This document shows positions 43,664-52,279 of a stretch of 64,000 bases of DNA, one piece after another. Source of the stretch: Clostridium sp. (lineage in GTDB: Bacteria; Bacillota; Clostridia; Clostridiales; Clostridiaceae); assembly GCF_029258205.1 (NCBI RefSeq), contig NZ_JARHZJ010000044.1:1-64000 (forward strand), written 5' to 3'. Every line of letters begins with the position of its first letter. The first letter of the stretch is position 1. Both the position numbers and the translations under genes were made by a program. Below the pieces are notes generated by a model, which saw nothing but the letters and a program-made list of their open reading frames with translations, had not been told where the DNA came from and did not search any database.

Positions 43664-44134
43664 TCAAATTTTTGGTTTAACATCTCCATTTATTAAATCA
43701 ATAAAATCTTTAATGTAATTAATATTCTCTAAATTCATGGATATATCATATATAAGCCATCCAAAATCACTATTAGACAATAACAAATCTATTCTTTCAC
43801 GCTCTACTTTCCAATAATAATCTAAATTACAAAAAGCTCTTAACAAAGTTATTTCATTCTAAGTGTAATACCCTCTTCCATCCCAAAGACCAACAACCTC
43901 CTTACAAGCTTTCATATTAGCGTAAATCTCCTCGTTCCTTTCTTCTCCATTGGAATTTAAAGTTGCATACGCAAATTGACTAATACTGTACTTAAATTGT
44001 TCCTCCAATCTTTTTTCATATGAATATATCTTTGTACTTTTGCAAATACCAAAGAACATACATGCTAATAATAATACTGATAAAATAGATACTTTGTTCT
44101 TTTTTAAATACGCCCTTAATCTTTTAATTATCAT
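43664..44134 (-). pseudogene. Membrane-anchored protein gene interrupted by an in-frame TAG
   Basis: From ATG 44134 (AAGGAG 9 nt upstream) the frame encodes an N-terminal anchor (MIIKRLRAYLKKNKVSILSV then LLLACMFFGIC) and an extracytoplasmic part, ending at TAG 43859-43861 after DGRGYYT. The same frame continues without a break as NEITLLRAFCNLDYYWKVER to a TAA at 43664, adding about 64 codons. The join has no frameshift, so a single nonsense change (or a sequencing error) splits a protein of about 156 aa. A 91-aa truncated product could still be made. Function unknown. Confidence 0.65.
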
Positions 44135-44319
44135 GGATTCTCTCTCCTTCACTTCATATATACATTTAATTATATATATTGATATTTTTTCCACAATATT
44201 TCTTATATATTTTATAAAAAATATTACAATTGAAGTAAAAATAAAAAAGATGTATTGTTTTTATATAGATTAATTTAACTATATAATTTTAAACTTTATA
44301 TTTAAAAGGAGAATTTAAA

Positions 44320-44487
44320 TTGAAAAGAAATAATGCACAAAATAGTAAGAATATTAAAATAAAAGAAATCTGCGAAATCTGTGGAGAAGAAATGGATGAA
44401 AATCCTTTTGCTTACGACTATGATTCAGAAAATAAACTTGTTTTCAAATGTCCAGCTTGTGGTCATAGAAAAGTTAGAAACTTATAA
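44320..44487 (+). CDS. Small zinc-ribbon protein, 55 aa
   Basis: Missed by length cut-offs. AAAGGAG lies 9 nt before TTG 44320. The product contains CEICGEEM and CPACGHRK, that is CxxC-x23-CxxC spacing, typical of a zinc ribbon, with a basic N-terminus (MKRNNAQNSKNIKIK). It may bind nucleic acid or a protein partner. It is followed by a terminator at 44551, as expected for a small monocistronic gene. Confidence 0.8.
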   Translation: MKRNNAQNSKNIKIKEICEICGEEMDENPFAYDYDSENKLVFKCPACGHRKVRNL

Positions 44488-44550
44488 AAATTAAATATTC
44501 TGACTTTCAACATTAAATACTTACAAAGATATTTATAAAATACTAATAAT

Positions 44551-44590
44551 AAAAGAGAGAGCTTTATTTGAAATAAAACTCCCTCTTTTA
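44551..44590. terminator. Bidirectional terminator
   Basis: AAAAGAG...CTTTATTT/AAATAAA...CTCTTTTA; serves the zinc-ribbon gene and possibly the operon ending at 44693. Confidence 0.7.
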
Positions 44591-44692
44591 ATTAATATAT
44601 AGATCAAACTTAATTTTTTAATAAAACACTTTTTAAAATTTTATTTTTATTCTATAGGAATAAGTTGCTATTAACTAGTCCAATTCTAAAAT

Positions 44693-45568
44693 TTATAAAT
44701 TTTCTTGTGAACTTAAAAATTCCAAGAATCTCTCAACGCCCCCTGATAAAATTATTACTTCTTCTGGTCTTTTTCCTTTTAAATTAGAAACATCAAAGAA
44801 CTCTCCACTTTTTGATGAATCAGTAATCATAAAACTATCACTACCATACAAGCCCTCATCAATTCCTATATATTCATCACCCCAAAAACTACATTCTTCT
44901 GGCAATATCCCAAATTCATCTTTAAAATACGTTAAAATTGTATTTACATTATCACTTTTACTAGAAACTCCAACTTCTAAGTATTTGGCATCTGTTGTTA
45001 CCACTAAATCTAACCCATATTTCCTCCCTATTTCTTCAGCGATTTTAATAAGTCCTAAAACCCCTCCATTAAATCCATGCTTAATCAAATTTTCTTTTAA
45101 TATATTAACCTCATTTTCTTGAAGAAATAGTTGCTCTCCTCTATTACTATCAACCATAAGATCTATTTTGCAATAATTAGGTCTACTAAAAACTATATCT
45201 GTCTTATAATCATAGTCTTCTAAAAGCTTCATATGAATATCAAAACAAGCTTTATGTACATCCAAAAAAACTGATTTTTCTGGTATCATATTATTGAATA
45301 ACTCTAAATTTTTATTTTTATTAAATTTATAGTTATATGCTCCTCTACCTAATCCTAAAAATAAATTTTCTAATTCTTTTTCAGTAAAATAATCTTGTAA
45401 TCTTCCACCAGCAATATTTTCAATAGTAGTTCCACTAATTATTGCTAGTTTTATCCCCTTATTAAGCAAAACCTTCATTCTCGAAACTATCCCATCTACT
45501 GGTGCTGTCCTAGAAGTTACAGCAGTACCATCCCAATCAAAAAAGATAGCTTTATATCCATTATCCAT
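44693..45568 (-). CDS. HAD-superfamily phosphatase, Cof-like (C2-type cap)
   Basis: 291 aa. Motif I is AIFFDWDGTAVTSRTAPVD (about 8-26), motif II IISGTT (about 42-47), motif III Lys is likely in VSSKSDNVNTIL, and motif IV is FWGDEYIGIDEG (about 232-243). The large insert between motifs II and III (about 80-200) indicates a C2 cap as in Cof/sucrose-phosphate phosphatase proteins, unlike the smaller beta-phosphoglucomutases. As last gene after the GH65 phosphorylase, it may dephosphorylate a sugar phosphate of that pathway; this is contextual. GGGAGAG before ATG 45568. Confidence 0.82.
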   Translation of the reverse strand: MDNGYKAIFFDWDGTAVTSRTAPVDGIVSRMKVLLNKGIKLAIISGTTIENIAGGRLQDYFTEKELENLFLGLGRGAYNYKFNKNKNLELFNNMIPEKSVFLDVHKACFDIHMKLLEDYDYKTDIVFSRPNYCKIDLMVDSNRGEQLFLQENEVNILKENLIKHGFNGGVLGLIKIAEEIGRKYGLDLVVTTDAKYLEVGVSSKSDNVNTILTYFKDEFGILPEECSFWGDEYIGIDEGLYGSDSFMITDSSKSGEFFDVSNLKGKRPEEVIILSGGVERFLEFLSSQENL

Positions 45569-45645
45569 AAAACACTCTCCCTTTTATCTTATTAATAATC
45601 AATTTAATCAGAGCAAATTAAAAATATTATTTCTAACCAACTAAA

Positions 45646-47991
45646 CTATAATTTAACTGGTATTTGTATTATCTCTTCTAAATTTTCAAGATACACCTTG
45701 ACTCCATATATATATAATTCTAAATTATCTCCCTCTACTAATTTCATTTGAATCTCATCCTTAGAAATTTTTATTTCTAATAGATTCTTCTTGTAGAAAA
45801 CTTTAAAACTATATGATTTCCACGACTTTGGTATTGTAGGATTTAATTCTAAAATTCCTTTATTAGTTCTAAGTCCTGCAAAACCATTTACAATTGCCTG
45901 CCAAGTTCCTGCCATATTTGCAGCATGAATTCCTGCATAAAAATTATTGTGATAATCATCTAAATCCATTCTTGCTGACTGTGAAAAATACTTATAAGCC
46001 TCATCATCATATCCAATTTGGCTAGCTAAAATACCAAATATACAAGTTGATAAAGAGGAATGATGTAATGTTACTTCTTGATAAAAATCATAGTTTCTTC
46101 TTAATTCATCTATAGTGAAAAAATTACTATGGAGATACATTGCTAAAATTGAATCAGCTTGCTTTGACATCCTTTGTCTAAATATAAATAGAGGATGATA
46201 ATTTTCATAAAGAAGATGTCTCTTTTCTGGAGATATTTTTGAATCATCCCAAGGCTTTCTCTTCATAAAGCCATCATCTAAAGGATATATCCCTCTTTTC
46301 TCATCATAAGGAAAATACATGTTTTCAATTATTTTTTTCCAATATTCTACTTCTTCATCTTTTAAATCAATCTTTTTAACTAGACTATCATAAGCTAATT
46401 GGTCCTTTTCTTTAATCTTATTTAATGCCCATATTGCATCTCTAAGGTTTTCACGCGCCATAAGATTAGTATAAAAATTATTATCAACTATAGCATTATA
46501 CTCATCTGGTCCAGTTACAGCACAAATACAATATTTATCTCCAACATACTCAGAAAATGATCCTACATCAGCCCAAACCCTTGCAGTTTCACATAAAACT
46601 TCAGCTGCTTTATCCTTTAAATAGTCAAAATCATCATTAACATCTACGTAAAGTTTAAATGCATATGCTATATCTGCATTTATATGATATTGAGCCGTTC
46701 CTAAAGGAAAATATGTTGATGCTTCCTCTCCATTAATTGTTCTCCATGGATATAATGCTCCTTTATCATGTCCTAATATCCTTGCTCTCTCCCTAGCTTT
46801 ATCTAAGGTAAAATATCTATAATCTAGTAATTTCTTAGCTAAATCTGGCTTAGTATATACAAATACAGGAAGTACATACATTTCTGTATCCCAAAAATAA
46901 TGTCCTTCATATCCTTCTCCACTTAACCCTTTAGCTCCCATTCCAGTTTTACCATCTCTACCAGCTGATTGCATAAGATGAAAAAGATTAAATCTGATTC
47001 CCTGTTGAAGTGCATTATCCCCTTCAATAACTACATCAGCTGTTCTCCAAAATTCTTCAACATATTGCTTTTGCTCTCTCTCAGCTTCTGTATATCCTTT
47101 TTTCTTAGCATCACTTAAAATAGTTTTTATAAAGCCATTTAGCTTTTCCTCATTCATATCTAAAGATGTGGTATATGCAATAAACTTATCTAATATGATT
47201 TCTTCATTTTCCTTGGCAGTAAATTCATAAGATACCTCACAAACCTCACAATTTTTAAAATTCTTTCTTATAAAGTTTTCTGCTGATATTTTGTTTACTG
47301 ATCCACAAGCTATTGTAAGTTCACTATTTAATGTTGTTCCCTCATAATAAAGTTCATCTTTTATAGAATCTATATAATCCTTTAAAAGCCTTTTACCAAA
47401 AGGACCATAATCAACTAAAGGATTAGTTTTTCTTGTATGATTTTCTACCCCTGCATCAATAGCAGAGATAAATTTTAGATTCCCACTAAAATTTAAAGGA
47501 GTAACTTTGTAACGTATTTCCATTAAATTTTTATTATTAAAACTAACAAATCTACTTATGCTAATTTTTATTTTTTTACCCTTCGGTGATATCCATATAA
47601 GATCTCGAGTTATCCTTCCTTCTTTCATATGTAAAACTCTATTATACTCTTCTATTTGACCTGTAAGCATACTGAATTCTTCATCTTCTATAAATAGCTT
47701 TATTATTTTAGCATTTGGAAGATTTAAAAGTGATTGACTTTCTGTAGGAAAACCAAAATTCCATTCTCCATACTTTATATACTCACTTTCATAAAAGCCA
47801 TTGACAAAGTTTCCCTCTAATCCTGTTTCAACATCAAAATCATATGCCTCTTCAAAGGTGCCTCTAGTACCTATATATCCATTAGCCAATGAAAATGTTG
47901 TTTCATTTCTATAATTATTTTTTAAAAGAAATTCTTCTTCTGTTATATTCCAAGGCTCTATTTTATAAATAGGCTCTCTATAATCTTCCAT
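45646..47991 (-). CDS. Glycoside hydrolase family 65 phosphorylase (kojibiose/maltose phosphorylase-like)
   Basis: 781 aa, full GH65 length: N-terminal beta-sandwich (about 1-270), linker, (alpha/alpha)6 barrel (about 320-690) and C-terminal sheet. The general acid is Glu497 in CAVTGPDEYNAIVDN; the sugar-binding motif YEGHYFWDTEMYVLP (about 361-375) is present, and GTWQAIVNGFAGLR (about 692-705) fits the phosphate/His region. Members cleave alpha-glucosides with phosphate to beta-glucose-1-phosphate. Residues that set kojibiose, maltose, nigerose or trehalose specificity cannot be judged by eye. The gene follows the PIG-L gene by 12 bp and its SD lies at the end of that gene. Confidence 0.9.
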   Translation of the reverse strand: MEDYREPIYKIEPWNITEEEFLLKNNYRNETTFSLANGYIGTRGTFEEAYDFDVETGLEGNFVNGFYESEYIKYGEWNFGFPTESQSLLNLPNAKIIKLFIEDEEFSMLTGQIEEYNRVLHMKEGRITRDLIWISPKGKKIKISISRFVSFNNKNLMEIRYKVTPLNFSGNLKFISAIDAGVENHTRKTNPLVDYGPFGKRLLKDYIDSIKDELYYEGTTLNSELTIACGSVNKISAENFIRKNFKNCEVCEVSYEFTAKENEEIILDKFIAYTTSLDMNEEKLNGFIKTILSDAKKKGYTEAEREQKQYVEEFWRTADVVIEGDNALQQGIRFNLFHLMQSAGRDGKTGMGAKGLSGEGYEGHYFWDTEMYVLPVFVYTKPDLAKKLLDYRYFTLDKARERARILGHDKGALYPWRTINGEEASTYFPLGTAQYHINADIAYAFKLYVDVNDDFDYLKDKAAEVLCETARVWADVGSFSEYVGDKYCICAVTGPDEYNAIVDNNFYTNLMARENLRDAIWALNKIKEKDQLAYDSLVKKIDLKDEEVEYWKKIIENMYFPYDEKRGIYPLDDGFMKRKPWDDSKISPEKRHLLYENYHPLFIFRQRMSKQADSILAMYLHSNFFTIDELRRNYDFYQEVTLHHSSLSTCIFGILASQIGYDDEAYKYFSQSARMDLDDYHNNFYAGIHAANMAGTWQAIVNGFAGLRTNKGILELNPTIPKSWKSYSFKVFYKKNLLEIKISKDEIQMKLVEGDNLELYIYGVKVYLENLEEIIQIPVKL

Positions 47992-48003
47992 ATTACTCTC
48001 TCC

Positions 48004-48873
48004 TCACCACTTTATTTCCCAAAAAATCTCATTCTTTTTTACAAAAGAATATAAAAACTCAATGGCATCTGGTTTCAATGCTGTCCTATGTTTAGAAATT
48101 GCTTCTCTCTTTAAATTTTCTTTACTGTTATTAAATTGCATTTCTTTAGGTACAATAAAACTTAATGCTTCACTCCATTTTAAGTTTGAAGTTTCTTCTA
48201 AAAGTTTTGGACATGTAAATTCGCTAATTTCATCCGTAATAATAGGCCAATTTTCATCCCCATCACAAGAGTGTACTATTCCACTATATAAGTTAGGTGC
48301 ATAATTATTTTTTTTCCTAATTTCTTTTAGTATTTCAACTACAAAATAATATAAACCACTATGATCTCCATGGATATCAAACTCAGAGGTTGTAAAAATA
48401 TTTTCTGGCATGTATTTTTCTATTACTGCTGATAAATCATCATGAAAATTCTTCCTAGTATATTTACTATGTTCATTAAAACTTTTAAAGTGATATTCTT
48501 TATGATTTTCTAAAGAATAAGTTTCATTTGAACAACTAGACTCTAAAATTTTATTTTCATCCTTTTCTTCATATAGATTCCATAAAAAGCTTTTTTCTTT
48601 AGGCATTCCAGTATCAGCATATCCAAGTACTATTAAATTTTCACTTTGTAACCCTAAAAGCTCTAACCCTTCTATGCTTTCACTAATTCTTGCCCTTCCC
48701 ACAGAATAATCTTCACAAGCATAATCTCCATTAGTAGCCATCACTACCTTCACATCAAGTCCACTTTCTAGTGCATTTTTTATTATTCCTCCTGTCATAA
48801 GCAATTCATCATCCTCGTGAGGGACAATTACCATAATACTTCCAAAATCTTTATCTATACTAATATTTCTCAT
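48004..48873 (-). CDS. PIG-L family deacetylase (LmbE-like)
   Basis: 289 aa. The zinc-binding motif PHEDDE (PHxDDE) appears near residue 19-24 in IMVIVPHEDDELLMTGGII, and the third His ligand in FDIHGDHSGL (about 175). The family removes N-acetyl groups from GlcNAc-type substrates (MshB, BshB, GPI, chitobiose). Its position between sugar permeases and a GH65 phosphorylase suggests it acts on the imported sugar. The longer frame opens upstream at 48924 and overlaps the permease gene, but AGGTGG points to ATG 48873, which I chose. Confidence 0.85.
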   Translation of the reverse strand: MRNISIDKDFGSIMVIVPHEDDELLMTGGIIKNALESGLDVKVVMATNGDYACEDYSVGRARISESIEGLELLGLQSENLIVLGYADTGMPKEKSFLWNLYEEKDENKILESSCSNETYSLENHKEYHFKSFNEHSKYTRKNFHDDLSAVIEKYMPENIFTTSEFDIHGDHSGLYYFVVEILKEIRKKNNYAPNLYSGIVHSCDGDENWPIITDEISEFTCPKLLEETSNLKWSEALSFIVPKEMQFNNSKENLKREAISKHRTALKPDAIEFLYSFVKKNEIFWEIKW

Positions 48874-48892
48874 AAGATCACCACCTTGACAT

Positions 48893-49750
48893 TTAACCTT
48901 TAACAGCTCCTGTTGTAACTCCACCTATTATGTATTTTTGCATAAATATATAGAATACCATAAGAGGTGCAACTCCTAACATTAACATTGGGAAAAGTGC
49001 TGTCCAGTCAGTTGAGAATTGACCTATATTTCTAGATACCTCTTGTAAAATAACTCCATTTTCTCTACTTTGTAAGAATAATAAAGGTGTTAAGAATTCA
49101 TTCCAAACATTTAAAGTTACTATTATAACTACAGTTGAAATAACTGGTTTTAAAAGTGGTAATATAACTCTAAAAAACTTTTTTAATACTCCACATCCAT
49201 CAATATCTGCAGCTTCCTCTAACTCCATTGGAATAGTAGCTTCTATAAATTCTTTAAATAAAAATATTGCTTGAGGTGTATTTATAGCTACGTTTACTAA
49301 TATTACAGCAAATGCACTATTCATAAGATGTAAACTCTTTACGATTTTATATAAACTTACTATATTCATTTGGAATGGAACTATTAATCCTGCAAGGAAA
49401 AGTAAAAACATACGATTTCCAAGTTTAGTTTTTGTTCTAGCTAAGGCATATCCAGCCATAGATCCAAAAACAACAATCAATATAACTGCTGTAGCAGTTA
49501 TAAAAACTGTATTTCCAAAAGCTCTTGGAAAACTCATTTGTTTCCACGCATTGGAATAATTTTCAAAAACCCAAGTCTTAGGAATTCCTAATGGACTAGC
49601 TGTCGCTTCTTGAGGAGATTTAAAAGTTGTTACTATAAGATAATAAATTGGTATAAACCATATAGCAGCTAATAGAATCATTGCTAATTCTAATCCCCAT
49701 AGTTTTTTATCTTTTTTCTTAATTCCACTACTTTTTAATTTATTCATCAT
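48893..49750 (-). CDS. CUT1 sugar ABC transporter permease (MalG type)
   Basis: 285 aa, six membrane spans. The EAA loop that contacts the ATPase is EEAADIDGCGVLKKFFRVIL (about 187-206). The C-terminus ends KYIIGGVTTGAVKG, the classic MalG-family end. It overlaps the upstream permease gene by 4 bp (ATGA), so the two are translationally coupled. Confidence 0.92.
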   Translation of the reverse strand: MMNKLKSSGIKKKDKKLWGLELAMILLAAIWFIPIYYLIVTTFKSPQEATASPLGIPKTWVFENYSNAWKQMSFPRAFGNTVFITATAVILIVVFGSMAGYALARTKTKLGNRMFLLFLAGLIVPFQMNIVSLYKIVKSLHLMNSAFAVILVNVAINTPQAIFLFKEFIEATIPMELEEAADIDGCGVLKKFFRVILPLLKPVISTVVIIVTLNVWNEFLTPLLFLQSRENGVILQEVSRNIGQFSTDWTALFPMLMLGVAPLMVFYIFMQKYIIGGVTTGAVKG

Positions 49751-50652
49751 GATATAGACTCACTCCATTTCCCCATTAATTTTGTTGTTATTCCACTTAT
49801 TACAAGAACTATAATAAAGAATAATACTCCAAATGCTGCTCCTGTACTATAGAATCCATCTGAAATACCTTTTTTCATCATAACAGTCATAACTGTTTCA
49901 GTAGCATTTCCTGGGCCTCCTGAAGTCATTGAATATATAATATCGAAAACTTTCATACCACCTATAAGTCCTGTAACAACGATTATTTTTACTGATGGGC
50001 ACATTAATGGAAGTGTTACATGAAAGAATTGTTTCAAACTTCCAGCTCCATCAATACTTGCAGCTTCATATAACTCTTTAGGTATTGATTGTAAATTAGC
50101 TAAGAATATAACCATTGCCCACCCTGTCCATTGCCAAGCTTGAGTAAAAATTACAGAAAATAAAGCTTTATTTGTTGTGAAGAAATTTATAGTGTCTAAC
50201 CCTAAAGAATGTAATATATTATTTACTAACCCATAATCTGATGATGAAAGTATAAAATTCCATAAGTAACCTATTATTAATGAACTGAATACTGCTGGAA
50301 AGAAGAATACAGCTCTTAATAAATTACGGCTTTTTAATTTTTTATCTAATAACACAGCTAACGGTAATGCTAAAACTGTTTGTAGCCCCGTAAGAGCTAT
50401 AGCATATATTACTGAGTTCTTAATACCAATCATCATGACTGGTGTTGAAAATACCTTAGCGTAATTTTGAAATCCAACAAAACTTAAATTAATAGGATTT
50501 ATATCTGTATAATTAGTGAAACTATAAAATATTGTGTACAAAAATGGTACAATACTAAATATTAAGTAAATAGCTAAAGCTGGCAATACAAAAACATAAA
50601 AGTATTTTCCTAAAGTTCCTGGTGTTCTTCTTTTCTTTTTAACTAATTCCAT
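49747..50652 (-). CDS. CUT1 sugar ABC transporter permease (MalF type)
   Basis: 301 aa, six spans, EAA loop YEAASIDGAGSLKQFFHVTL (about 194-213) and the GGPGNATETVM motif typical of CUT1 MalF/UgpA proteins. AAAGGAGG before ATG 50652. It forms the membrane channel with the next gene product. Confidence 0.92.
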   Translation of the reverse strand: MELVKKKRRTPGTLGKYFYVFVLPALAIYLIFSIVPFLYTIFYSFTNYTDINPINLSFVGFQNYAKVFSTPVMMIGIKNSVIYAIALTGLQTVLALPLAVLLDKKLKSRNLLRAVFFFPAVFSSLIIGYLWNFILSSSDYGLVNNILHSLGLDTINFFTTNKALFSVIFTQAWQWTGWAMVIFLANLQSIPKELYEAASIDGAGSLKQFFHVTLPLMCPSVKIIVVTGLIGGMKVFDIIYSMTSGGPGNATETVMTVMMKKGISDGFYSTGAAFGVLFFIIVLVISGITTKLMGKWSESIS

Positions 50653-50739
50653 GTAGTATCCTCCTTTAAAACACTAGACAAATTTTTAAAATTGCTCATA
50701 ACCCTAAATAAATTAGAATTATGAGCAAAAGATTTAATT

Positions 50740-51996
50740 TTATTTGTTTATAAGTTCACTTGCAGCAGAATCTACATTAGATAAAGTTGTTTTTAGATCT
50801 TGGTTTCCAAGCAAGTAGTTTTGCATTTGTTTACCGTAATCTACATGTGCTGATCCTGCATCTCCCCATTCATTCCAAGGACAATAAATATGACCTGCAT
50901 TTATAGCTTTTTCAGCTCCCTTAAAGGCCTCTGGAAGAGTAAATGAAGTTCCAGTTAAGTAAGAAGATCCTCCTTGATTGTTTTCCCATAAAGCTTTTTG
51001 TCCCTCTTCTGTAGATATAGCTTTTAATACTTCCATTGCTGCCTCTTTATTTTTAGATTTTGAGTTTACTGCAAATCCACATCCAGGTCCACCTATTAAC
51101 CATCCATCGCTAGGTTTTGTTCCATAAAATGGCATCATATTAAGTTTTAAGTCAGGATTTTTTGACATAATTGCTTCTAAGTCCCATGGTCCTGAACAAT
51201 ACATTGCAGCTTTTCCAGTAGCAAATTCCTCTAAAGCTTGATCATGGTCTATTCCAGTCATATCTTTAGTGTATATTCCATCCTTTATCATCTCTGACCA
51301 CTTATCTAAGTACATATTCCATGTACCATCCAACTTAACTTTTCCTTCTCTATACTCTTGTCCAAAGTTTTTACCAGCATCTGTTGATAAATACTCTGCT
51401 GTTACAAAAGCCATAGAATTCTTTAATAAAGGTTCCCATGATTTCAATCCTGCTGCTAAAGGTTTTATTCCTAAGCTTTGGAATTTCTTACAAACCTCAA
51501 TGTATTCATCAAAGGTCTTAGGTATTTGAATGTTATTTTCTTCAAATAACTTTTCGTTATAATATATTCCTTCAAACCAACTTATTCCTGGTAAAGCATA
51601 TATATTATCATCATACTTATAAACATTAGTACCTGAATCTGAATACTTCTTAGCCAAATCGTTTACATTTTCTAGATATCCTAATTTAGCATGTTTTAAT
51701 GCTGATGCTGGAGATTCACAAATTATATCTGGACCCTCTTCAGCTGATAATTGAGTATCTATTATTGTGTTATAGTTTGAGTTATCAATAAATTGATACT
51801 CTATTTCCACATTTGGTAGTTTTTCAGATAAATACTTTAACATGTCTTTCATTGTATCTTCATTATTCCAGTTAGTCATACGAATCTTTACTTTACCATC
51901 TTTTGCTTGAGTAGAATCAGTTTTATCACCACATCCTACCATTGCAGTTGCTCCAATCATCATACATAAAATAGCACTTAGAATTTTTTTTCTCAT
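50740..51996 (-). CDS. Sugar-binding lipoprotein of the CUT1 ABC transporter
   Basis: 418 aa. A lipoprotein signal peptide with lipobox MVGC (Cys about 22) anchors it outside the membrane. The SBP_bac_1 fold is evident (ITMTNWN-like strand at 38-47, GKAAMYCSGPWDLEAIMSKN, LIGGPGCGFAVNSKSKNKEA). It captures the oligosaccharide substrate. Good SD AAGGGGG. First gene of the transport/catabolic part, 280 bp downstream of the kinase gene, with a repeat element between. Confidence 0.92.
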   Translation of the reverse strand: MRKKILSAILCMMIGATAMVGCGDKTDSTQAKDGKVKIRMTNWNNEDTMKDMLKYLSEKLPNVEIEYQFIDNSNYNTIIDTQLSAEEGPDIICESPASALKHAKLGYLENVNDLAKKYSDSGTNVYKYDDNIYALPGISWFEGIYYNEKLFEENNIQIPKTFDEYIEVCKKFQSLGIKPLAAGLKSWEPLLKNSMAFVTAEYLSTDAGKNFGQEYREGKVKLDGTWNMYLDKWSEMIKDGIYTKDMTGIDHDQALEEFATGKAAMYCSGPWDLEAIMSKNPDLKLNMMPFYGTKPSDGWLIGGPGCGFAVNSKSKNKEAAMEVLKAISTEEGQKALWENNQGGSSYLTGTSFTLPEAFKGAEKAINAGHIYCPWNEWGDAGSAHVDYGKQMQNYLLGNQDLKTTLSNVDSAASELINK

Positions 51997-52161
51997 ATCT
52001 CTTCCCCCTTTAATTTATCCATCTCTTTAATGATGCAATAGCTTATAAATTATTAAGTTCATCTTATGATTAAATTATAAAATCATTTAAGTTATTAATA
52101 AATAATACATTTTTTCGAAACATTGTACAATTTTACGTTGTTTTTTATTAATAAAAAGATA

Positions 52162-52263
52162 CTGTATCAAAATAACTTTTAATAAAACTTAAAGCATTAT
52201 AAAGAGAATTTTAGTAATTTTCTCAGTATGCTTCTATATTTTATCCATTAACTTTTGATACAG
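52162..52263. repeat. 102-bp palindromic MITE-like element
   Basis: The ends are CTGTATCAAAA and its perfect inverse TTTTGATACAG. Inside, AGCAT/ATGCT and GAGAA/TTCTC continue the inverted symmetry, so the whole can fold as one imperfect hairpin. It has no coding capacity and shares its ends with the elements at 17629, 43494 and 55707. Confidence 0.65.
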
Positions 52264-52279
52264 CACATTAGTTTATTGC

